From Azolla pinnata (Eukaryota; Streptophyta; Polypodiopsida; Salviniales; Salviniaceae): 47,905 nt of DNA. The position numbers and the translations under genes are program-made. Under the pieces are notes generated by a model. It searched no databases and was not told where the DNA came from. It worked only from the letters and a program-made list of their open reading frames with translations. The stretch covers positions 30,242-78,146 of the forward strand of contig JBBBWG010023334.1 in assembly GCA_037176905.1 (NCBI GenBank), written 5' to 3'. This document shows positions 1 through 11,600 of this stretch, piece by piece (position 1 is the first letter of the stretch; the number at the start of each line of letters is the position of its first letter).

Positions 1-94
1 GGGTTTTTTGGGGGGTTTTTAAGCTTCTTTTCGAGGTTCTTTTCAGGATTCTTCCGGGGTTTCTTTAGGTTTTTTTTGGGGGGTGTGGGGGCTT

Positions 95-440
95 TTCCGG
101 CCAGCCAACCACAAACAACACCAGTCTTTTTGGGTTTTCTTGTTTTGGGGTTTTTCTAGCCAGCACCAGGTTTTTTGGGCGTTTTTCTAGCTACCAGCCA
201 CTGAATATCAGAGGTTTTTTGGGTTTTTTGGGGTTTTTTTTTGTGTTTTCCTAGCCAGCCAGCTGCAGAACATCACCAGTTTTTTGGGGTTTTTTGTTTT
301 GTGTTTTCCCAGCCAGTCGGCCACAGAATATCACCAGTTTTTTGGATTTTTTCTTGGGTTTTAATAGCCAGCCAGCCAGCCAGCCAGCCGCAGAACATCA
401 CCAGTTTTTTGGGTCTTTTTGGTTTCTTATTTTTGGGTTC
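95..440. repeat. Degenerate minisatellite, about 58-bp unit, six copies
   Basis: The T/G-rich plus strand carries about six imperfect copies of a unit built from a CCAGCCAGCC block, a CAGAACATCACCAG core and a GTTTTTTGGG run. Copies begin near 100, 157, 190, 251, 310 and 366, and the last has an expanded CAGC run. It lies beyond the last visible exon of the glycerol-3-phosphate dehydrogenase gene, probably in its next intron. No coding sense is seen: the open frames here are low-complexity by-products of the repeat. Confidence 0.75.
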
Positions 441-492
441 CTTTAGCCACCCAGCCAAGAACATCACAGAAACAACTAATGCTTTGCTGGAA

Positions 493-1240
493 ATGCCATG
501 ATATGAAGAAGAAAGAAGAAGAAAAAAGGGATGCCATGATATGAAGAACAAAGAAGAAGAGTGATGATGAGACACTGCAGGTTTTGCTTCTATTTCCCCA
601 AAATCCAAATTCCATAGATATAAAGAAGACGAAAGAAGAAGAGTGATGATGATACACTGCTGTTTTTGCTTCTTTTTACCCAAAACCCAAATCACCATGA
701 TATGAAGAAGAAAGAAGAAAGAGTGATGATGACACTCGGCGCTTTTTACCCAAAACCCAAATTGCCATGATATGAAGAAGAAAGAAGAATGAGTGATGAT
801 GACACACACTGCAGTTTTTGCTTCTATTTATCAAAACCCAAATGCCATGATATGATGAAGAAGAAAGAAGAAGAGTGATGACACAGCATACCAAATGCCA
901 TGATATGATGAAGAAGAAAGAAAAAGAGTGATAACACGCAGCATTTTTTTTTCCTTCTATTTACCAAAACCCAAATGCCATGATATGAAGACGAAACAAG
1001 AAGAAGAAGAGTGATAACAAACAGCATATTTTACTTCTATTATCAAATCCAAATGCACGAAGGAGTGATAACACGCAGCAATGTTTTGCTTCTATTTACC
1101 AAAACCCAAATGCCATGTTGTGAAGAAGAAGAACTAAAAGAAGAAGAAGAAGAAGCAAGAACAACAATCCACAGCATTCTACTTCTACTACCAAAACCCC
1201 AAATGCCATGACACAAAGAAGAAACACACATGCAGAACAA
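493..1240. repeat. Minisatellite of ATGCCATGATATGAAGAAG units
   Basis: About nine or ten imperfect copies carry the core ATGCCATGATATGA followed by a GAA-rich stretch, GTGATGATGACAC, a CAGTTTTTGCTTCTATTTA block and CCAAAACCCAAA. The cores start near 493, 532, 692, 767, 843, 896, 976, 1108 and 1205, so unit length varies from about 40 to 130 bp by internal deletion. It probably sits in an intron of the leftmost gene. Long open frames on both strands follow from the repeat and are not genes. Confidence 0.8.
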
Positions 1241-1738
1241 AATTACTTCCATACCCAACCTAGAGACCAAGAAAAAGCATCTCGGGTTTATGCTTGTCTA
1301 GAGCTCTCAGGGTCCCGTGCTCTCAGTTCTAGGGATTTTTAGTTTCAGATCTGCCTTTTGAGGAGGAAACACCAGATCGCATGCACGGATGCATTTTTAC
1401 CTGTGTTTTCTGTTTAGCTTATTTTCTAGGGGTTTGGTACATGTCTTTAGGCTGTCATGCTTACAGTTTCAGATTCGCCTTTTAATGAGGAAGACAGCGG
1501 TTGCATGCGATCTCTCTGCTTTCTGTTTAGGGTTTAACAGCTATTTTGGGGTTCGGTCAGGGTTTTGAGATCATGTTAGGCGGTGTTCCTGCTAGTATTC
1601 AGATTGGAATTTCGATGTCGCATCAGAGGTTTAGGAACTACCTAAAACCCCAACTGCATTCATGCATTTCTAATTGCCGACGCTGGCTTTAGAGAAGCGG
1701 GATTAAGGCTTGTTTTAGAGAAGAGGGGAAGAACCTAC
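1241..1738. other. Non-coding stretch, two-copy repeat, left of the last visible SDP6 exon
   Basis: No exon of the dehydrogenase's missing C-terminus could be found here on the minus strand. Two related blocks of about 120 bp (near 1339-1460 and 1464-1590) share an AGTTTCAGAT..GCCTTTT..GAGGAA core, a GCATGC element and a TTTCTGTTTAG element. The stretch starts with the donor site of exon 5 (GTAGGT on the minus strand), so it reads as intron sequence. Confidence 0.5.
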
Positions 1739-4700
1739 CTGTGCGATTTTCGCGACTCTGTCAGCCAAACTGCCGTACGAATGCGAGAGATGCTTCGCAA
1801 CCGCAGTGTCCATGACGGCAGGGACGATCTTGCCACCGGAGCTCTTCTTCATCTGGACATAGTTCTGGGACAGCACCGTGAAGCGTGATGGCTCCCACCC
1901 CTCCCCGCCCATCAACATCAGCTCCTTCGTCACACACTTGTTGGTGGGGCTCAGACCTCCATATGCAATGGCCGCATTCACAGCATCTTCAGCCATGCTG
2001 TGAAGGAGCTCGTGGTTTTAATACATACACAGACCTATTCTTTACATAACCATCAGCCTATACATGATTTGACACCAATGATGGGTTAGCTTCTAACCTC
2101 CTATAGGTTGTCCATTTCCCGCCGGTGATGGTGATCATCCCTTCGGCACCCACTGACACGACATGGTCGCGAGAGATGTTCTCGGTCTTTGATGATGGGT
2201 TTGAAGCTAAAGGGCGTATGCCGCTCCATGCTGACAAAACATCCGATCTCCGTACCTGAGGCATGCAAAAACAATGAGGCATATACATACATACGATGCG
2301 TGTGTAGATACACACAGGAGTATCTGCGTGCATACTTTATACGTGTGTGTAGATACACAGAGGAGTATGTGCATGCGAACTTATGTGTGTATACATACAG
2401 ATCGATAGATCACAAATACATACATGCATGTAGATGAAGCTTACCTTGACACACAGGTAATTGCTAATGGCATCCAGGATGAACTCGATATCTTCTTCGA
2501 GGGGTTCCGGAAACATGGTGACCTGTGTGCTAGAGTCGGTGGTTCCAGCAACTGTGTTCCCGAGCCATGGAAGCATGAACACGACCCTCCCATCTTTCGT
2601 CTTAGGTACGATCAATCCCATGCCATCAGGCGAGTAATAATCTGGAAGAACAACATGGACACCACTGCTCGGCGTGATGTGGGGCTGGGAATCTTTGTCT
2701 ACAAGCTTCCGGATTTCATCCGTGAAAGGGCCCGCTGCGTTTATAACTACTCTAGCATGCACATCAAACTTCTTTCCTGCAGTCAAAAGGCCGTTTACGA
2801 TTAGGATCCCAAAAATCTTCTAGGGGTGATGGTGATACTCATTACATGCTAAAATAGACAGGAAGCTTTATACAGCTTTAAGAAGCTCAAAACAGCTGTA
2901 AGTAGCCTTAGGAAGGACACCTTGGAACCAGCTGTACCCAATACATGCATAAGACTTTTCTCCATCACCCCAAATTAAGAAATGCATACGGACTATGCAA
3001 TGGGGGAGAACATGGAGTCTGACCCATATGCACAGATATATATATATCCTCAAGCATCTATTGGCCCTCAAACCTCAAGTTTGCCAAAGCTTTCCTGAAT
3101 GCCGAAAGTCGGAAAATGGATATATATATACAGTCCAAAGCAACTCCCAGTTTGACAAAACATGATTCCAAACATTTTCTGACCGATAAGCATCATGGAC
3201 ACTGAGAAGTTTGAGTTATCATCCAGAACCTCATTGATGCTATCCCATAACATTCGAGCTTTTCATCAAATTCAAAGCTCACTCAATAAGTGTCGTGTAC
3301 TAATATATACATGTTTGAAGTGTGCTAGATGATCCCTACTGCGAGACACAGAGTACAGTAAGTAGTATACTACTCTAAAGTGTGCCCAATTCAACATACG
3401 TTGCAAAAGGCATGCGCAGACCTTGAACACGATTCATAACGGAGGGATGAGGAACGAACCTGAGAGATGATCGAGGACGCGAGCGCCTGTGACATGCCCT
3501 GTCGCTTCGTCTCTGAAGAGCGAGACGACTTCGGCGTGATTGGCCACGTGAGCTCCCGCGAGAGCAGCTGTGCAAGCGAGCCCGACGTTGAACCTGCTGT
3601 CATCGAACTGCCCATCGTAGTACACAACAGTTCCTTTCAAGGGCCTCCCACGATCGTCCAGGGAGAGCGTGGGGAAGAGCGATTTGGAGTGCTGGGCGGA
3701 GTAGAACCTCGAGAGATGCAGCAGCTGCCGGCCGGCCACAAGGTCATACATCTTGAGGCCAGCCCAATAGTAGGGGATTTCCCACAGCTCGTAGCACGGC
3801 GTCATGATGGCCAAAGGTTGGCACAGATGCGGCGCGTTCCGAAGCATGTGGTAGCGCTCGTCGAGCGCGTGGAACACCAGCTTGAGCTGCCCGATGTCGA
3901 GCTGGAAAACTGCCTTCTCGAGGTATCGCACGCCTGCTCGATCCAAAAGACGCAAAGCGATTTCGATACACAAGCATATATATATGGGATGAAGTGTAAT
4001 GGGGGCATGCATGTGGATTTGTTTCTGTGGATATACAAAACATTTCGATACATGCATTATATTTGGGGGATGAAATGCACTGGGCCATGCCTGTGAGCTT
4101 GCTTTGGATGTATACAAACTTCAAAGCATTTCATGCACACATAAGTATGGGGTGAATGCTATGGGCATGTATCCGAGTTTTGTTTTGTGTGGATATACAA
4201 AACATTTCGATGCAAAAACATGTAAGGGATGAAATGCAATGGCCATGCATGTCAGTTTTTCTTTGGATGTACAAACTTCGAAGCATTTCATACACACATA
4301 AAGATGGGATGAATGCAGTGGGCATGTATGCGAATTTGTTTGTGCGGGTATACAAAACATTTCAATGCATGCATATATAAAATGGGATGAAATGTAGTGG
4401 GCATGTATGTGAATTTGTTTGTGCAGATATACAACACATTTCAACACGCGCATATATAAAATGGGATGAAATGTAGTGGCCATGTATGTGAATTTGTTTG
4501 TGCAGATATACAACACATTTCAACACACGCATATATAAAAAGGGATGAATGCAATGGCCACATATGTGAGTCTGTGTTTTGGGTATCTGTAGTCAAACAA
4601 GGCCAAATAATCTATGAATCAGGTGGAGTGCCACAAGACATAGAAAATTTGGAAGCCGATGCACGGAGTTGTGTACACAATCCATGCTCGCATACGAATG

Positions 4701-5694
4701 CTTGGCCATTACATTTCATCCCATATATGTGGGCATACAATGTTTTGCACACAAGATCCTTTCCCCGATCCATGATTATCGTGTTTCAACAGGTCTCATT
4801 GCACATGTATTCAGATGCATACAGATGTATCTATCTGCTCCCAAATGTACATGTATCCACATGCATACAGATGATGAGCACCAGATGATGAGCACTTGCA
4901 TACAGATGATGGGCACCAGACGATGAATCGATATACATACTGATGGGGCTGTATGTTGAAGGCATCTATCTGCGCGACAAAGACATGCGCGTGTATATGT
5001 CTGAAGTATCATGAACCAAAACCATGCAGTTCCATGAATCAACACCATGCAGTACCATGAAGCAAAGACTATGCAGTTTCATGAATCAACACCCATGCAG
5101 TGCCATGAAGCAAAAACTATGCAGTTCCATGAATCAACACCATGCAGTGCCATGAAGCAAAAACTATGCAGTTCCATGAATCAACACCATGCAGTGCCAT
5201 GAAGCAAAAACCATGCAGTTCCATGAATCAACACCATGCAGTGCCATGAAGCAAAAACTATGCAGTTTCATGAATCAACACCATGTAAGGAAGAGCGAGA
5301 GAGAGAGAGATCGAGATCTGAGAAGCTTACCTCCATGGACAAGCTTGGTGGATCGAGAAGAGGTACCCGACGAGAAATCGTCTCTCTCGACGAGGCCCAC
5401 TTTGAGCCCCCGCGTGGAAGCATCAAGAGCACATCCGCATCCGGTGGCCCCGCCTCCGATGATGAGCAAATCCAGCGGCGAAGATGGGCTCGTCTCCCTG
5501 AGCTTCGAGACCTGCGAAGCCCTCGATGGCACCACGTAATCGCTCTCCTCGATCTTCCTCCTCCATCTCTCCGTCGCCCCCTTCTGCTCCGCATCTTCGA
5601 AGAGGCCCAGCCTCGATCCGATCGCATAGCAGCCACACGCAGCTGCCGCCATAGCCGAGCTCCGCAGCATCGCCTTCTTGAATTTGCTACCCAT
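1739..5694 (-). CDS. SDP6: FAD-dependent glycerol-3-phosphate dehydrogenase, mitochondrial (5' five exons)
   Basis: The enzyme oxidises glycerol 3-phosphate to dihydroxyacetone phosphate at the inner mitochondrial membrane and passes electrons to ubiquinone. In plants it is needed to use the glycerol released from seed oil (Arabidopsis SDP6). Exons, minus strand: 5331-5694, 3460-3933, 2445-2776, 2098-2255, 1739-1997; all phases agree, giving 529 codons. The start at 5694 gives [13 protein letters not shown], a basic mitochondrial presequence. The FAD dinucleotide-binding motif [13 protein letters not shown] follows, then [20 protein letters not shown]. Further matches are [32 protein letters not shown] and [18 protein letters not shown]. 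Exon 5 ends at VAKIAQ before a GTAGGT donor. About 95 C-terminal residues known from the family (Arabidopsis is about 629 residues) are not in the window and presumably lie to the left. Intron 1 (3934-5330) is filled by minisatellites. Confidence 0.95.
2270..2440. repeat. Two-copy repeat and CA/TA-rich tract in SDP6 intron 3
   Basis: Intron 3 of the dehydrogenase (2256-2444) is mostly alternating purine-pyrimidine DNA (CATACATAC, GTGTGTAGATACACA). A unit of about 50 bp containing TGTGTAGATACACA and GAGTAT is present twice, near 2299 and 2347. The repeat reaches almost to the exon 3 donor at 2444. Confidence 0.65.
3960..4575. repeat. Minisatellite with two alternating 80-bp unit types, SDP6 intron 1
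   Basis: Seven units of about 80 bp fill the acceptor half of SDP6 intron 1. Type A contains ATACAAAACATTTC; type B contains TACAAACTTC.AAGCATTTCAT followed by ACACATAA. The order from about 4035 to 4510 is A, B, A, B, A, A, A, so the array looks as if it spread partly as an A-B dimer and then as A alone. All units share a GGGATGAA(A)TG..ATG..CATGTATG region. There is no coding content. Confidence 0.85.
4795..4945. repeat. Short CATACAGATG / GATGAGCACCA repeats, SDP6 intron 1
   Basis: Short direct repeats of GCATACAGATG (four or five copies) and GATGAGCACCAGATGATG are interspersed here. They lie between the 80-bp array and the 47-bp array of the same intron. Confidence 0.6.
5013..5284. repeat. 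47-bp minisatellite, about 5.5 copies, SDP6 intron 1
   Basis: A 47-bp unit combines CCATGCAGTGCCATGAAGCA with a CATGCAGTTCCATGAATCAA half. The two halves are themselves related, so the unit is an old internal duplication. The copies are nearly identical, which suggests recent homogenisation. The array ends about 40 bp before the exon 1 donor of the dehydrogenase gene and is followed by a GAGAGAGA tract. Confidence 0.9.
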
Positions 5695-6596
5695 TTCAGA
5701 ATGATTTGTATCTGTGTCTCTATACACCGGAGGTAATCTGCATATATATATACACACACTCGGAGAGATGCAGGATATATACACCCCTCTGCTGATCAGA
5801 ATGCTTGACCTAACGGAACGAATCCAAGGTCGTTTCCATGGAGATTATCGCGCGCGGGGAATCGCTGCGAGCTCACAATCTGCTCTGTTTCCTCTAAGAC
5901 AATTCAAGATCAGAAAGAATCTGGGGTTTTATCTACCCTTCTTCCTTCTTTCACCTTCCTTGCTTCCTTCCTTCCTTCCTTCCTCTCTAATGAATCGAAT
6001 CCATCTTCGGCCGGGAAAGAAGCGAAAACACAGAAAGAACAGCTCTCACAGAAAGAACAGCTCTTCAGACTAACCACAACACTCTGCCTCTCCGGAATGC
6101 AACAATGGGCATCTCTGATTCTTCTCCCTCCTTCCTCTCCTTCCTCTCCTGCCTTCCTGCCTAGCCAAAAAAAACTCTAGCGTCTGATTGCAGAGAAATC
6201 AATGGAAAAAACCCTAATTTTTTCCTTCCGCTTCCTCTTCCTCCTCCTCTCCTCCTCCTCCTCTCCTCCTTCTTCTTCTTCTTCTTCGTCTTCCTCGTTC
6301 CTTCTTCCTCCGCCTTTTCTCTTCCGCTCTTTCCTGCAGAGAATCTGACCGCCCACAAAAGCGCACAAAAATAGATTCATTCCATTCCTCCGAATTTCCT
6401 CCCTTAAATAATTCTGCGCGCCGCTCTCCTCTTTCTCCTCTGCTCTCTGCGTTCTGCGTTTCTGCGTTCCGCGTTGCGTTTCCCTTCCTTCTGCGTTTCT
6501 GCGTTTCCCTTTTGTTCTGCGCGCCATCATCAAAGGGCATCTCCTCCCAAGATTCCTTCCTCAAAGATTCCTTTTCGACAAGACCGATTCCAAGGG
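5695..6596. promoter_or_regulatory. SDP6 upstream region / 5' UTR, CT-rich
   Basis: This 900-bp stretch precedes the dehydrogenase start codon at 5694 (the gene reads leftward). It contains CCTT repeats (5941-5985), TCC/CTT-rich DNA (6225-6320) and a block of repeated GCGTTTCTGCGTT words (6440-6520). On the sense strand these are purine-rich tracts, common around plant promoters and 5' UTRs. No other gene was recognised. The exact transcription start cannot be set from sequence alone. Confidence 0.5.
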
Positions 6597-6832
6597 TTTC
6601 GGGTTTAGGGTTTTAGGGTTTTAGGGTTTTAGGGTTTTAGGGTTTTCAGGTTTTGGGTTTTAGGGCTTTAGGGTTTTGGGTTTAGGGGTTTAGGCTTTAG
6701 GGTTTAGGCTTTAGGGTTTAGGCTTTAGGGTTTAGGCTTTAGGGTTTTAGGGGTTTGGGTTTTAGAGTTTAGGGTTTTAGGGTTTTAGGGTTTTGGGTTA
6801 GGGTTTTAGGGTTTAGGGTTAGGAAACCTGCC
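6597..6832. repeat. Telomere-like TTTAGGG/TTTTAGGG block
   Basis: About 235 bp of plus-strand GGTTTTAGGGTTTTAGGG words also contain TTTAGGC variants and a regular sub-array of GGCTTTAGGGTTTA (6692-6750). The repeats are 7- and 8-mers rather than perfect TTTAGGG, so this is an old interstitial telomere-like sequence. It lies about 900 bp upstream of the dehydrogenase start, in CCCTAAA orientation with respect to that gene. Confidence 0.9.
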
Positions 6833-7232
6833 CGTTGTAGAGCGCAGAAAACGCGTTGTTTCCGGTCCAACCGCCACAAGATTCCTATTTCTCGGGGGCT
6901 CGGGTCTTGTCGCAGTGATCCGCCACAAGATTCCTCTCGGAAATTTGCGTCGGATCTCGGCGGCAGATCACTCCGGCAAGACCCGACTCCAGGGGTTTGC
7001 GGGGTTTGTGGGTTTTGCGGTTTTAGGGTTTCGACAATGCAGAGCAGGAACCTGTTCGTCGGCAGAGCGCAGAAAAGCCACGTTCTTCTGCCACAAAGAT
7101 TCCTTTTTCTTGTCTGTTGTCGGATCTCGACAGCAGATCGCTCTGACAAGACCGATTCTAGGGGATTTAGGGTTTAGGGTTTAGGGTTTAGGGTTTAGGA
7201 TTTCAGGTTTAGGGTTTAGGGCATTGCAAAGC
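6833..7232. repeat. Composite repeat: non-telomeric unit joined to TTTAGGG blocks
   Basis: Two long copies and one partial copy of a non-telomeric unit alternate with telomere-like blocks. The unit contains AGCGCAGAAAA, GCCACAAGATTCCT, GTCGGATCTCG.C.GCAGATC and CAAGACC.GATTCTAGGGG. Copies lie near 6837-7000 and 7061-7165, with a partial copy at 6559-6600; TTTAGGG runs follow at 6600 and 7160-7228. A further AGCGCAGAAAACGCG occurs at 7254. Confidence 0.75.
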
Positions 7233-7448
7233 AAGAACTCTAGCCCCTCTGGAGAGCGCAGAAAACGCGCTGGCCCGACGCATTCATTGACCAAGCAGTG
7301 ATTCGAACTGCCCCTCCGATATGGGCGAGAGATCGAGCTGGCCTTTCAGCTGGAAGCGGTCATTACCGACGTCCTGTGTTCCCCATCAGAGAGTCCCATA
7401 TTGGCTCGCGATCGTTTTACGTCACAGATCACACTGTCCGCGCGATCT

Positions 7449-7778
7449 GCAACTGCTAGCAGAATCAGATCTTTTCCAGAAACATCCGCCTTCTCTATCC
7501 TCTGCAACTGCTAGCAGAATCAGACGTTTCCTAAATCGGCTGCCTTCTGCTATCCTTTGCAACTACTAGCAAAATCAGACGCTTCCTGAATCGGCCACCT
7601 TTTGCTATCCTTTGCAATTGCTAGCAGAATCAGACGTTTCCTGAATCGGCCGCCTTCTGCTATCCTTTGCAACTGCTAGCAGAATCGGAGCTTTCCTGAA
7701 TCGGCCGCCTTCTGCTATCCTCGGCAATTGCTAGCAGAATCAAATCTTTCCTGAATCAGCCTCCTTCTGCTATCCACT
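7449..7778. repeat. Exact-period 55-bp minisatellite, six copies
   Basis: Six copies begin at 7449, 7504, 7559, 7614, 7669 and 7724, so the period is 55 bp with no indels. The unit begins GCAACTGCTAGCAGAATCAG and ends GCCTTCTGCTATCC plus a short spacer. The copies differ only by substitutions. The array is intergenic, between the dehydrogenase and rhomboid genes. Confidence 0.95.
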
Positions 7779-8530
7779 GACGATCGCAACAAGGACGTTT
7801 TACGCAAAGCAATCAGAAAGAAGGCTTCATTCACTCGAGTTATAAACAAAGAGCACCGTGAGACCAAAAGCTATGAATTGAGTGAGTCCCTTTCTGGCAA
7901 GCACTACTAACCGTCGTCTCAAACCTCGGTGGGCTTTGGACCAGTTCAATCGTGTGTATATTGAAATAGCCCAACTTACATCAACTAGATTTAGGGTTTA
8001 GGGTTTAAGGAATCGCTGCTTGACGCGTTCTTTGAAATGGAAATTTCTAAACGTTGAATCGATCGAATCAAACAGCTATTATACAGCTCAATCCAAAACA
8101 CATCCATCTTCAAGCAGTTTCACATGGGGACCAATGCGAATCCAAGCTCCCCCAGAAGATCCTCTGCCAACAGAACCCCAAACCATGTACAAAAAAACCA
8201 TTCCTTGATTGCCTCCAGTTGTCGGCTCAACCCGTCGAGCCTTGGCCAACGATTCTTCCACATTTGCCGAAACCCGACCATTCAAAGGGCGCGTTCCAAG
8301 AGAGAGTCGTTAGACCTCGACCAGGTTTTCGCAAACTGGCTCTGCAAATAGGACCCAGACACAAACGAATAGATTCGGATCGGGCACTCGATCAGATAAG
8401 ATTTCTAGCACTCGGAAGCTATGGGCAAAACATATTGGATCACGACTTTGAGCTCCAGATTTCGCCAGATCCTCCATAGACCTGTATCTTCTTTATTGAA
8501 ACCATTATAGTACATAGCAGTGCGTGTGTG

Positions 8531-8564
<34 letters not shown>

Positions 8565-8639
8565 CCCGTATCGACACTTGCAAGAGAATTCCACCATGGG
8601 AACCTCCCGGGGAGTTGAAACCACCATATGCATGTGCCC
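7779..8639. other. Intergenic, no gene recognised
   Basis: This stretch lies between the 55-bp array and the stop codon of the rhomboid gene, so it includes that gene's 3' UTR. It contains a short TTTAGGGTTTAGGG (7990-8003), a TA/GA microsatellite (8529-8564) and otherwise unremarkable sequence. The open frames here have no recognisable domain. Confidence 0.5.
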
Positions 8640-11600
8640 TCAAGTGCATAATTGAGTGCATAAGCTCTGCAGATACGAGTCCGATTGCGTGGCCGATGTT
8701 GAACTGGTGTGGTTGTTGGCCACGCATGTCATTAGCAGGTTGTCCCCGGTGGTCTGCGTCTGCGCTCAACAAAGAATCGAAACAAGGAATTATCAGACGG
8801 GATCGCGAGAGATCCACAGCAAAAACCATTCGTTCCGCCAAACGATTCCATTTGGAAATCCTATCGAATGTGGTGATTGACTTTGAGGTCTGGAACTGCA
8901 AATGCCACGGAATGCGGCAATCAATCGAAGTTTGCAACCAGAAAATGCCATGGAATCCTAGTGAATGCGGCACTCGATTTGAAGTCTGGAACTGAAAATG
9001 CAAGGGTAATCAATCAAATCGGACTCACCGCGCAGGTTGCGTTGACGTTGTCGCAGCTCCATTTCGATGTGGGCACGCAGCTCAGGTAGTGACACCATGT
9101 ACATGTTTTGTTGCCATCCACTCCTTGGAAGACCAAGACTATGACGACTATGAAGCTGGAAGGAAGGGAAAAAAAAAAGAGGGTAATCAATTGTTTGCAA
9201 TCGATCCGGTTCAGATGTGCTTAGGGATCTAGGGTTTAGGGTTAATGAGCTTACCCTGCAACTAGAAAGAGCAAGGACATGGAGAAGAGGATGTATTGGT
9301 ACAGCTTATGCTTCCGTGTGGGCGAGTGCAGCTCATAGCCTGTGGGCATGTAGGCTCGATTCATCCAAGCAAACTGCGGCTTCAAGAGCAGCACGAAGCC
9401 CAGAAGGAAGCCCACGATGAAGCCCCCGATGTGAGCAAAGTTGTCGACGAAAGGCAGGATTCCCACCGCGAGATTCAGCACCACAACCACCACCAGCGTT
9501 GTCAATGCGCCGCACTGATTCAATCCCAAGCAACAAATTTAGCAACAAATCCCTGGGGCTTACTTAGGGCTTCATGTCAAAGTTCAACCAATCGTTGTGC
9601 TGACTAACATGAAACAAATTAAGAAAAGAATGCGAGTACCTGACCCTATGGCACAAACACTATGGTATGGAGGTCCGTTAATGCTTACACTCGCAGCATT
9701 TAGGGTTTCAGGTTTTCCTTGAATCTCCCGTACGAGATTGTTATAACATTGGTTTATGGCAAGCTATTGAAAGAGCTGGAATCATGTACCTTGTTGCTGT
9801 AGATTGTCCAATTCGTGATGAGCTCCGATAGCATGCCACCCATCAAGCCGAAGACCGCCCCCGATGCCCCGACCGAGATCCTCGACTGCAGGAACAGCGC
9901 CGATAGCAGGCTGCCGCCGAATCCCGAGAGCAAGTAGAGGAGCCCGATCTTCACTGCACACGATCGAAGAGATCGAATATTAGAAAAGGGAGCTTTCAAA
10001 GATCTTATCGGCAGCGATCCCCCCCCCCCCCCCCCACCAGCCTGATTCTCTGACAGTTTGATCATAGGACCGAGCATCAAGAAGCGCAGCGATGGTTTTT
10101 TAAACAGATCGATGGGCAAGGCACGGAGGTGTCTCTTACACAATCCAAACTCCTGTTCTAGCTTGACCCCGATGAAGAGCAAGCTCAGCATGTTGGCGAG
10201 GATATGGAAGACGCCGGCATGCAACCAGATGCAAGTGATGAGGCGCCAGCCTTGATGATTGTGCACCACCCTGCTCGAATCGAGCGCACCGAGCTTCACC
10301 AATCTGCAGATATCACCAGCCCAACACAAGCTTCCAATGATATACTACAAAGACAGTGCATTCACCATATCCACCGCATGCACACAAGCCACAACAAGCT
10401 TATGAATATATGTATAGGTATAGCTCATTCACCATATCTGCTGCATGCAGAAATCTTGTGAAATACTTGTACATATGTATAGCTCATTCACCATATCTGC
10501 TGCATGCAGAAATCTTGTGAAATACATGTACATATGTATAGCTCATTCACCATATCCTCCACGAAAGTTTTATGAAAACAAAGATGCAGATTCAAGCCAT
10601 GGATGAATCATCCAGTCTTCATAATGTCAGGTTCCCAAACTTCCCTCTCATCATGTGGGCAATATCGGACACAGTTTGTACATATATAGCTCTTTCACCA
10701 TTTCCCCCACACATAGAAGAACGCTTATGAAACAAAATATGCAGATTCAAGCCATGGATGAATCATCCAGCCTTCATATGTCAGGTTCCCAAACTTCCCT
10801 CGCATTATGTGGGCAATATCGGACACAGTTTGTACATATATAGCTCTTTCACCATATCCTCCACATGTAGTCGAAAGCTTTTATGAAACAAAATAAGCAG
10901 ATTCCAGCCATGGATGAATCATCCAGTCTTCATATGTCAGGTTCCCAAACTTCCGTCACATTATGTGGGCAATATCGGACACAGTTTGTACATTTATAGC
11001 TCTTTCACCATATCCTCCACATGTAGTCGCACGCTTATGAAACAAAATATGCAGATTCAAGCTATGGATGAATAATCTAGTTTTCATGTCAGGCTCCAAA
11101 ACTTCGCTCTCAATATGTAGACTATATCGGGCACGGTTTGTGCATACAAAGCTCTTTCGCCATATCTCCATACATAGACGAACGCTAATGAAACCAAATA
11201 TGCAGATTCAAGCCATGGACGAATCATCAGTTCCCATGTCAGGCTCCCAAACTTCCCTCTCAACATGTGGGCAAAATATCGGGCGCGGTTTTGAGCTCCG
11301 AAGAGGATAATGTCTCATCATTATCATCATCATTCTCAGAGAGAGATACAATCCAATGTATACATGCATTAAACACACACACAACAAGCAAGCACAGTCT
11401 GATACATGCTCCATAGCCACAAGAAAAGGAAGGAAGGAAGGAAGGAAGGAAAAGGGAGAGCGAGTTTATGGTAACTTACGTGTTGGAGGAAGGGCCGAGG
11501 AGCGGATTCTCGCTGAAAGGCTGGAAGGAGAAGCGGCCGAGGAACTTGGCGAGGCAGGTGTCGGTGGGGTTGTTCTTAGGGCAGTTGTTGATGTACATGG

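Noticed and set aside
241-1270. Ser/Phe-rich and Glu-rich frames at the left edge
   Set aside because: They are by-products of two minisatellites and follow their period.
1-1700. Possible last exons of SDP6 encoding the conserved C-terminal calcium-domain-like region
   Set aside because: No minus-strand match to the family's PFLEAEV or FISRRCRIAFLD motifs was found; the sequence is mostly minisatellite.
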